From NCBI GenBank assembly GCA_013695395.1, contig JACDAP010000405.1, positions 1 to 5,204 of the forward strand: 5,204 nt of DNA, in the 5' to 3' direction. The notes under the pieces were generated by a model. That model was not told where the DNA came from. It saw nothing but the letters and a program-made list of their open reading frames with translations, and ran no database searches. A program made the position numbers and the translations under genes. The DNA comes from Solirubrobacterales bacterium (GTDB lineage Bacteria > Actinomycetota > Thermoleophilia > Solirubrobacterales > Solirubrobacteraceae). Positions 1 to 5,204 of the stretch are shown here, in pieces (position 1 is the stretch's first letter; each line of letters begins with the position of its first letter).

Positions 1-469
1 CGCCCGTGCCGCGCTGGTCGAGCAGCACGAGTCGGTACCCGGGATCGACGGAGCCCAGGCGGGCCCGGATGCGCTGCGCGAGCGGCAGCGCCGCCTGGCC
101 GGGGCCCCCGGTGAGCGCGAGGAGATAGCCCTTCTCCGGCCGCCCGCCGGTCTCGACCGCGACCGGGACCGTCAGGCGGCCCCGGCTGGCGGCCGTGCCG
201 CGTGAGCGGTCGAGGTCGACCCGCAGGCCGAAGCAGCGGAAGCCGGTGCCGGCGGCGCAAGGCCCGTCGAGCGGCTCGAGCTCTGGTGCGCGCAGCTGCG
301 ACCCGGAGGGACCCACGGGCGGAGCGACGGCTGGTGGCGGAGGAGTGGTCGGATCGGATCCCCGACCGTCCGGGCTGCCGCCGGCGCAGCCCGCGGCCAT
401 GGTCACGCACAGGGCGGCCAGCATCGCCGCCCCGCGCCGCGCGTACGTAGACTCCGGTCCCGTGGTCAC
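1..469 (-). CDS. Secreted alpha/beta-hydrolase, S33/TAP-like peptidase, probable lipoprotein (partial, N-terminal part)
   Basis: The reading frame is open on the minus strand from about 469 to the left edge, so only the first ~156 residues are present. From a GTG start at 469 the order is: an N-terminal stretch with an Arg pair (11-12), a short hydrophobic segment, a lipobox-like MAAGC ending at Cys28, a Pro/Ser-rich linker (about 32-56), then the start of the catalytic domain. Cys71 and Cys79 frame a segment ending in VDLDRS, as in secreted mycelial/tripeptidyl aminopeptidase-like hydrolases. TGGPGQ (120-125) corresponds to the HGGPG oxyanion motif and LLDQRGTG (149-156) to the DQRGxG motif of proline iminopeptidase relatives. 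The nucleophile Ser and the Asp/His lie outside the window. The start is uncertain: ATG 424 gives a signal peptide without positive charge, and ATG 484 and GTG 469 overlap the HIT gene. The family is fairly sure; substrate and lipidation are inferred. Confidence 0.8.
   Translation of the reverse strand, partial: MTTGPESTYARRGAAMLAALCVTMAAGCAGGSPDGRGSDPTTPPPPAVAPPVGPSGSQLRAPELEPLDGPCAAGTGFRCFGLRVDLDRSRGTAASRGRLTVPVAVETGGRPEKGYLLALTGGPGQAALPLAQRIRARLGSVDPGYRLVLLDQRGTG
448..453 (+). promoter_or_regulatory. Candidate -10 element (TAGACT) for a leaderless HIT-family transcript
   Basis: TAGACT fits the TANNNT -10 pattern and ends 8 nt before GTG 462. Transcription would then begin at or next to the start codon, as in the leaderless mRNAs common in Actinobacteria. 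No Shine-Dalgarno sequence lies before GTG 462, which fits. There is no convincing -35. If the minus-strand hydrolase starts at 469 or 484, the element sits inside that gene. Confidence 0.4.
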
Positions 470-896
470 CGATTCGAACTGCATCTTCTGCAAGATCATC
501 GCGGGTGAGCTGCCCTCCGCGCGTATCGCCGAGGACGATCGCACGATCGCCTTCATGGACATCAACCCGGCGAGCCTCGGCCACGCCCTCGTGATTCCGC
601 GCTCGCACACCACCGATCTGCACTCGATCGACTCAGGCGATCTGGCCGCGGTCACCGCAAGCGCCCAGCGGCTCGCGGGGCTCGCGGTCGAACGGCTCGG
701 GGCGGACGGGGTCAATCTCCTGAACTGCGCGGGCGCCGACGCCTGGCAGACGGTCTTCCACTTCCACATGCACGTGATCCCACGCTTCGCCGGCCAGCCC
801 GAGAAGGACGGCCTCACGCTCCCCTGGGATCCGAAGCCGGGAGACCCCGACCGCATCGCTCAGGCCGCCGCCGCCCTCCGAGGAGAGACCGCATGA
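462..896 (+). CDS. HIT-family nucleotide hydrolase/transferase (Hint-like)
   Basis: This 144-residue protein has the whole of a bacterial Hint/HIT domain, a cytosolic fold that hydrolyses nucleoside phosphoramidates, acyl-adenylates or dinucleotides to release NMP. NCIFCKII (6-13) is the typical N-terminal CxxC segment that can help bind zinc, and it is followed by the conserved GHALVIPRSH (40-49). The diagnostic HxHxHxx triad is HFHMHVI (100-106), where His102 is expected to be the nucleophile. Asn88 precedes the GADAWQ segment common in actinobacterial members. GTG 462 was chosen because the residues before it (from codon 195) are low-complexity, Arg/Gly-rich and antisense to the hydrolase, while family similarity starts at DSNCIFC. 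The stop overlaps the crotonase start (ATGA at 893-896), so the two are probably co-translated. The physiological substrate is unknown. Confidence 0.93.
   Translation: MVTDSNCIFCKIIAGELPSARIAEDDRTIAFMDINPASLGHALVIPRSHTTDLHSIDSGDLAAVTASAQRLAGLAVERLGADGVNLLNCAGADAWQTVFHFHMHVIPRFAGQPEKDGLTLPWDPKPGDPDRIAQAAAALRGETA
880..885 (+). promoter_or_regulatory. Shine-Dalgarno site for the crotonase gene
   Basis: GAGGAG, 7 nt before ATG 893, is a good ribosome-binding site lying inside the end of the HIT gene. It fixes the crotonase start and indicates that the gene can be initiated on its own as well as by coupling. It is the clearest Shine-Dalgarno site in the window. Confidence 0.8.
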
Positions 897-1666
897 CCCC
901 CGTCCGGCTCGAGCACGACGGCCCGCTGGCCGTCCTCACCCTGGCGGCACCGCCGCTGAACCTCTTCGACCAGGCGATGATCGACGCCCTGGGTGAGCAC
1001 GTCCGCGCCCTCGCGGCCGATCCGCCGCGAGCCCTCCTCGTGCAGGCCGAGGGTCGTGCCGTCTCCGGCGGCGTCGACGTCCACCTGTTCGACGGCTTGA
1101 GCGTGGAGCAGGGCTCGACCCTCTGGAGCGACCTGCTCGAGCTCATCCACACCGTGGAGGAGCTGCCGCTGCCGACGGTCTTCGCCGCCCACGCGCTCTG
1201 CCTCACCGCCGCCTTCGAGCTCAGCCTCGCCTGCGACCTGCTGCTGGCCGCCGAGCCCGCGAAGTTCGGCCTGGTCGAGACGGTCGTCGGCCTCACGCCC
1301 GCGATGGGCGGCACGCAGCGCCTCGCCGAGCGGGCGGGTCCTGCCCGCGCCCGTGAGTTCGTCATGACCGGCGAGCTCTACGACGCGGCCACGCTCGAGC
1401 GCTGGGGCGTCGTCAACCGCGTCCTGCCGGCCGAGGGCTTCGCCGACGCCGCCCGCGCCTTCGCGATGAAGCTCGCGGTCGGCCCGACCCGCGCCCACGC
1501 CGCGACCAAGCGGATCGTCCGCGCCCAGGTCGAGGGCGGCGCCCGGGCGGCGGACGCGATCGTCCCCGAGGTCGCCGGGGGGCTCTTCGGCACCGAGGAC
1601 CTCAAGAACGCGGTGCAGTCCTTTCTCACCAACGGCCCCGGCAAGGCGACCTATGAAGGACGCTGA
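893..1666 (+). CDS. Enoyl-CoA hydratase/isomerase (crotonase) family protein
   Basis: This 257-residue protein is full length for a single-domain crotonase, a cytosolic family that stabilises acyl-CoA enolates during hydration, isomerisation or related reactions. The N-terminal PPLNLFDQAMIDAL (20-33) matches the usual P-x-N-x(4)-M-x(3)-L pattern. SGGVD (58-62) is the first oxyanion-hole segment. FELSLACDLLLA (108-119) and FGLVE (125-129) carry Glu109 and Glu129, which align with the two acidic catalytic residues of rat enoyl-CoA hydratase (Glu144 and Glu164), followed by MGGTQRL (138-144). Unusually, the second oxyanion loop, normally G-x-A-x-GGG, reads HALCLTAA (100-107), so the residue matching Gly141 is Ala106. 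A true hydratase is possible, but the exact reaction and chain length cannot be called. The start is supported by GAGGAG and the ATGA overlap with the HIT gene. Confidence 0.92.
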   Translation: MTPVRLEHDGPLAVLTLAAPPLNLFDQAMIDALGEHVRALAADPPRALLVQAEGRAVSGGVDVHLFDGLSVEQGSTLWSDLLELIHTVEELPLPTVFAAHALCLTAAFELSLACDLLLAAEPAKFGLVETVVGLTPAMGGTQRLAERAGPARAREFVMTGELYDAATLERWGVVNRVLPAEGFADAARAFAMKLAVGPTRAHAATKRIVRAQVEGGARAADAIVPEVAGGLFGTEDLKNAVQSFLTNGPGKATYEGR

Positions 1667-1680
1667 GCGCCCGGCTCAGC
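1662..1680. terminator. Hairpin spanning both convergent stop codons
   Basis: A perfect 7-bp inverted repeat, GCTGAGC (1662-1668) and GCTCAGC (1674-1680), encloses a 5-nt loop. The left arm contains the TGA stop of the crotonase (1664-1666); the right arm contains the stop of the minus-strand permease (1676-1678). No T-tract follows on either strand, so it is at best a non-canonical bidirectional terminator. The stem is directly visible; termination activity is inferred. Confidence 0.5.
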
Positions 1681-2503
1681 TCGCGTAGCGCCGCAGCCCT
1701 CGGGCGGCGAAGGCGCCGAAGAGCAGGATGAGCCCCGCCACGGCGAGAAGCGCCGGCCAGGTCTCGCCCCAGCTCGTCTCGCCGACGAAGCTCTGCCGCA
1801 CCCCGATCAGCACCTGCGTGACCGGGTTCACCGTCGCCACGGCTTCGAGCCACCCGGCCAGCAGCTCCTTGGGCACGTACGCCGGGGTGAAGAGCACGCC
1901 GACGAACGAGCCCATCTGCATGAGCGGGGCGGCCTGCTGCGTTCGGAAGCGGAGCGCGAGGGTCACCGCGTAGCAGGCGAAGGCCGAGGCGAGGCCCATG
2001 ATCAGCAGGAGCGCGATCAGCAGCCCGCCGATCCCGGGGAAGTCGACGCCGATCGTCATCGCGACCGCGAACAGGAAGCTCACGGGCAGCAGGCAGCGCA
2101 GCGCCGCGCTGGCGACGACCCCCGCCAGGACGGTGAGGCGGGGAGCGGGACAGAGCAGCAGCCGGTCGAACCAGCCCTGCTCGATGTCGCGTGCGAGGTT
2201 CACCCCGGTCGCGGCGCCGGTGAAGCCGGCGGCCTGCAGGAAGCCGACGGGGACCACGAACGTCTTGAAGTCCACGGCGCCGAAGCCGGGGACCTGGTCG
2301 GCCTGCCCGAAGACGCTCGAGAGGCCGATCACGAAGATCGTGGGCGCCAGCACGCCGGGGATCGACGCCCCTGGGACCCGGGTGATCTCGTTGAGCGCAC
2401 GGCGCACGAGTGCGATGACGACCGCGAGCTGCCGCCGCAGGTCCGCGCGCTCGAAGCCGCCGAGGGCGTGCCGCTCCTCCGCCGTGGGCCCGACCGTGCT
2501 CAT
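1676..2503 (-). CDS. ABC-2 type exporter permease (DrrB/DrrC-like), second permease
   Basis: This 275-residue integral membrane protein is an ABC-2 family permease that should pair with the first permease to form the export channel. A hydrophilic N-terminus (1-45) leads to a first hydrophobic segment at about 48-66. Further segments lie near 80-101, 123-152, 157-184, 195-212 and 250-267, giving about six spans. The cytoplasmic loop DIEQGWFDRLLLCPAPR (106-122) carries the FDRL...P.PR signature that couples to the ATPase, and NPVTQVLIGVRQ (226-237) is the usual NPxT motif before the last span. Upstream in-frame sequence to 3526 is antisense-frame read-through of the first permease and the ATPase. 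ATG 2503 is chosen because it overlaps the TGA of the first permease (ATGA, 2503-2500) and has GGGAGG 11 nt upstream. The substrate is unknown. Confidence 0.92.
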   Translation of the reverse strand: MSTVGPTAEERHALGGFERADLRRQLAVVIALVRRALNEITRVPGASIPGVLAPTIFVIGLSSVFGQADQVPGFGAVDFKTFVVPVGFLQAAGFTGAATGVNLARDIEQGWFDRLLLCPAPRLTVLAGVVASAALRCLLPVSFLFAVAMTIGVDFPGIGGLLIALLLIMGLASAFACYAVTLALRFRTQQAAPLMQMGSFVGVLFTPAYVPKELLAGWLEAVATVNPVTQVLIGVRQSFVGETSWGETWPALLAVAGLILLFGAFAARGLRRYAS

Positions 2504-3263
2504 GCGTCCCGCAGCCTCCCGCGCAGCGCGAGCACACTCAGGCCCATCGCCACGACGCTGATGCCGACCGCGGCCGCCAGCCCCTCGAGGACGGGCTGCC
2601 AGCTGACCGTGGAGATGATCGGGTCGCGCAGCCCGTCGGCCAGGTAGCTCAGCGGGTTGAAGCGCGCGATCGAGTCGGCGGGTGCGGAGAGCAGGTCTCG
2701 CGGGAAGAACGCTGAGGAGACGAAGAGGATCACGAGCACGAGCGGGAAGATTCCCTGCACGGTCGAGGCGTTCTTCGCGCGCAGCGCGATCGCCTGGCCG
2801 ATCGCGCCGAAGCCGATCCCGGCGATCATCCCGATGAGCAGGATGAGCAGGACCCCGAGCACGCCGCCTTTGATCGTCGCGCCGAAGGCCAGGCCGAGCG
2901 CGAGGAAGAAGAGGACCTGGATCCCGGCCACGAGGCTCGCGGCCAGCAGGCGGCCGAGCACGATCGCGAAGCGCGGGATGGGGGAGGCCACGAGGCGATC
3001 GAAGAACCCGCCCTCGATCTCCAGGGCGCTCGCGATGCCGGTCGAGACCCCGCCGAGCAGCAGCGACTGCGTGAGCGCGCCCGCGAGCTGGAAGTCGAGG
3101 AAGCCGTCGACCTTCGGAAAGCCGCGCAGCCCGGTGGTCGAGGTCAGCCCGCCGACGTTCACGGCCAGGAACATGGTGGGGAAGATCACGAGCGGAGCGA
3201 GGAACTGCGGGCGCCGCAGGTTGCCGACGATCGCGCGCCGCGCCAGGGCGAGGACGACCGGGA

Positions 3264-3267
<4 letters not shown>
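2500..3267 (-). CDS. ABC-2 type exporter permease (DrrB-like), first permease
   Basis: This 255-residue membrane protein is the second gene of the exporter operon. An amphipathic N-terminus (LARRAIVGNLRRPQF, 8-22) leads to a first hydrophobic span at about 23-41. More hydrophobic stretches lie near 60-80, 101-128, 135-162, 170-188 and 230-250, consistent with six spans. The coupling loop reads EGGFFDRLVASPIPR (85-99), closely matching the equivalent loop in the neighbouring permease, and the NPLSYLADGLR motif (204-214) is typical of ABC-2 permeases. The start is GTG 3267, overlapping the TGA of the ATPase (GTGA, 3267-3264). No Shine-Dalgarno sequence is seen, so translation probably depends on coupling. 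The two permeases share fold and motifs but differ clearly in sequence, so the exporter is expected to be a heterodimer. Cargo could be an antibiotic-like compound or a lipid; nothing here decides. Confidence 0.92.
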
Positions 3268-4229
<962 letters not shown>

Positions 4230-4239
4230 GCCGGCAGGC

Positions 4240-4245
4240 AGTCTA
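4240..4245 (-). promoter_or_regulatory. Candidate -10 element (TAGACT) for the exporter operon
   Basis: Read on the minus strand, TAGACT ends 10 nt before ATG 4229. It is the same hexamer as the one before the HIT gene. A start site 6-8 nt further on would leave a leader of only 2-4 nt, matching the lack of a Shine-Dalgarno sequence. A possible TTGCGG -35 lies upstream at a short spacing (14 nt) and is weak. Confidence 0.4.
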
Positions 4246-4283
4246 TTGGCCGACCTCGCCCGCAACTCGGGCGCTGCACCGTG

Positions 4284-4289
4284 TTGAAT
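4284..4289 (+). promoter_or_regulatory. Candidate -10 element (TTGAAT) for the secreted-protein gene
   Basis: TTGAAT is a local AT-rich hexamer in the GC-rich divergent spacer and ends 8 nt before ATG 4298. It keeps four of six TATAAT positions. No proper Shine-Dalgarno site precedes the gene; GGGA at 4290-4293 is too close. The layout resembles the leaderless arrangement of the HIT gene but is the weakest of the three candidates. Confidence 0.3.
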
Positions 4290-4297
4290 GGGATGTG

Positions 4298-5005
4298 ATG
4301 CGAAAGACACACCTGGCCCTTGCCGCTGCCACCGTGGCCTCCGCCGTGGCGGTCCCGACCCTCGCCGGCGCCGCGATCTCCGAGATCGGCCCGCTCCAGG
4401 GTGAGACCGCGATGCCTGATCCGTCCTGCCCGAACAAGCCCTGCCTGGCCATCAGCCGGACCACGGGCTACCAGGTCAAGGTCGGCGACACGCGTGAGAC
4501 CCACACCGTCAAGGAGGACGGACGCCTCGTCGCCTGGACGATCAAGCTCTCGAAGCCGGACAAGGAGCAGGTCGCCTTCTTCGACAAGAACCTCGGCGGG
4601 GAGGCCAGCGCGCAGATCACGGTCTTCCGGCCCGGGAACAAGCTCTACGCGCGCATCCTGGCGCAGGGTGACGCGCAGAAGCTCGAGCCCTACTTCGGGC
4701 AGACCGTCCAGTTCGCACTCGAGAAGTCGATCCCGGTGAAGAAGGGCAACGTCATCGGTCTCTCGGTCCCGACCTGGGCTCCCGCGCTGGCGATCAACCA
4801 GCCCGGCACCGTCTCCTGGCGCGCGACGCGCAATAAGGGCGGCTGCAACGACTTCGCGACCCAGACCGCGCAGTCGACCAAGGTGAACAACATCACGCGC
4901 TTCTTCTGCCTCTACCGGACCGCGCGGATCACCTACACGGCGACGATCGTCTCCGACCCGAAGAAGAACTCGTCGTCCAGACAGCGGAAGTCGGGCACGC
5001 GGTAG
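4298..5005 (+). CDS. Secreted protein of unknown function with four cysteines
   Basis: I do not recognise this family. From ATG 4298 it is 235 residues; GTG 4295 would add one residue. The N-terminus is a classical Sec signal peptide: MRK, then an Ala/Val-rich hydrophobic core (6-19), and a probable cut after the AGA at 23-25. The mature part is polar and appears beta-rich, with alternating stretches such as GRLVAWTIKL (75-84) and SAQITVFRPGNKLYARIL (104-121). It has exactly four cysteines: Cys44 and Cys49 close to the N-terminus, and Cys183 and Cys204 late, which could form two disulfides after export. KGNVIGLSVPTWAPAL (149-164) suggests a compact beta-sandwich. The tail from about 220 is Lys/Arg/Ser-rich and probably disordered. 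It has no lipobox, LPXTG or transmembrane anchor, so it is predicted to be released. Divergence from the exporter is suggestive but does not prove a link. Confidence 0.85.
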   Translation: MRKTHLALAAATVASAVAVPTLAGAAISEIGPLQGETAMPDPSCPNKPCLAISRTTGYQVKVGDTRETHTVKEDGRLVAWTIKLSKPDKEQVAFFDKNLGGEASAQITVFRPGNKLYARILAQGDAQKLEPYFGQTVQFALEKSIPVKKGNVIGLSVPTWAPALAINQPGTVSWRATRNKGGCNDFATQTAQSTKVNNITRFFCLYRTARITYTATIVSDPKKNSSSRQRKSGTR

Positions 5006-5014
5006 CGGTCCACC

Positions 5015-5043
5015 GGCGGCTGACCGGCTGCGGTCGGGCCGCC
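5015..5043. terminator. GC-rich hairpin in the convergent spacer
   Basis: GGCGGC (5015-5020) pairs with GCCGCC (5038-5043), and inside it GACCG (5022-5026) pairs with CGGTC (5031-5035) around a GCTG loop. A T-G wobble and a single-base bulge separate the two helices, giving about 11-12 paired bases. It begins 10 nt after the TAG stop of the secreted-protein gene. There is no T-tract, so factor-independent termination is uncertain. Confidence 0.45.
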
Positions 5044-5057
5044 TGACTGCGGCGGCC
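5037..5057. repeat. Second inverted repeat overlapping the first hairpin
   Basis: GGCCGCC (5037-5043) and GGCGGCC (5051-5057) form a perfect 7-bp stem with a 7-nt loop. The left arm uses the same bases as the right arm of the 5015-5043 hairpin, so the two structures exclude each other. It may serve the minus-strand gene that ends at 5087, or simply reflect base composition. Confidence 0.35.
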
Positions 5058-5086
5058 GTTCGCCGGGAGGTCGGCGGGCAGCGGCG

Positions 5087-5204
5087 CTACTGCCCGCAGG
5101 CGCCGGGGTTCTGCTTGCAGAAGTCGCTGAGCCCACCAGGGCTTGCGCCGCCGGTGTTCCCGCCGCTGCCGCCGCCGGTATCCGGCGCGGGGGCGGGATC
5201 GGGG
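5087..5204 (-). CDS. C-terminal end of an unidentified protein with a Gly/Pro-rich linker and two-Cys tail (partial)
   Basis: The last 38 codons of a minus-strand gene that enters from the right edge; the stop is TAG at 5089-5087. The visible protein starts with an alternating Pro/Ala/Asp stretch (PDPAPAPD), passes through a Gly/Ser/Asn/Thr-rich flexible stretch (TGGGSGGNTGGASPGG), and ends in LSDFCKQNPGACGQ. The low-complexity linker and the Cys-x6-Cys end suggest an exported or surface protein whose last residues form a small disulfide-closed tail. Regular codon phase and an uninterrupted frame to the edge support a real gene. The function cannot be judged without the upstream part; long Gly-rich tails like this are found on some cell-wall enzymes such as penicillin-binding proteins, but that is only one possibility. 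Confidence 0.65.
   Translation of the reverse strand, partial: PDPAPAPDTGGGSGGNTGGASPGGLSDFCKQNPGACGQ

Noticed and set aside
195..461. In-frame N-terminal extension of the HIT protein (about 89 residues)
   Set aside because: It is Arg/Gly/Pro-rich, has no resemblance to HIT proteins, and is antisense to the hydrolase gene on the minus strand, whose conserved motifs are clear.
814..1498. Minus-strand open frames opposite the crotonase gene
   Set aside because: They lack recognisable motifs and have shadow-type composition; the plus strand encodes a complete crotonase with both catalytic Glu residues.
4230..4310. Longer start for the ATPase at 4310
   Set aside because: The added residues are not homologous to ABC ATPases and would overlap the start of the divergent secreted-protein gene; the family similarity begins right after ATG 4229.

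Overview
The window is a GC-rich, gene-dense piece of a bacterial chromosome. The strong G/C bias at third codon positions, GTG starts, ATGA/GTGA stop-start overlaps, AT-rich hexamers placed almost directly before start codons, and an alanine-rich secreted protein all suggest an actinobacterium. A Solirubrobacterales/Thermoleophilia-type lineage is my guess; the phylum is more secure than the order. I see no tRNA, rRNA, CRISPR array, insertion sequence or phage gene.

Layout. (1) About 1-469, minus strand: the N-terminal part of a secreted alpha/beta-hydrolase (peptidase S33/TAP-like), probably a lipoprotein, running off the left edge. (2) 462-1666, plus strand: a two-gene unit, a HIT-family nucleotide hydrolase whose stop overlaps the start of a crotonase (enoyl-CoA hydratase/isomerase) gene. 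(3) 1676-4229, minus strand: a three-gene DrrA/DrrB/DrrB-like ABC exporter operon (ATPase, permease, permease) with stop-start overlaps at both junctions. It converges on the crotonase gene, and a 7-bp hairpin contains both stop codons. (4) 4298-5005, plus strand: a secreted four-cysteine protein of unknown function, divergent from the exporter across about 68 bp. (5) 5087-5204, minus strand: the C-terminal end of another gene with a Gly/Pro-rich linker and a two-cysteine tail, converging on gene 4 across a GC-rich intergenic stretch with overlapping hairpins.

How the parts relate. The exporter is a complete set: one ATPase plus two different ABC-2 permeases, the composition of antibiotic and lipid exporters such as DrrABC. 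Its substrate cannot be read from the sequence. The HIT and crotonase genes are very likely translated together, but no established pathway joins them. The divergent secreted protein is the least explained gene. A recurring pattern is that three transcription units appear to start leaderless or nearly so (a -10-like hexamer 8-10 nt before the start codon and no Shine-Dalgarno sequence), whereas the internal crotonase gene has a good Shine-Dalgarno site. I found no convincing evidence of a wholly new multi-gene system; the findings below are local observations worth checking.
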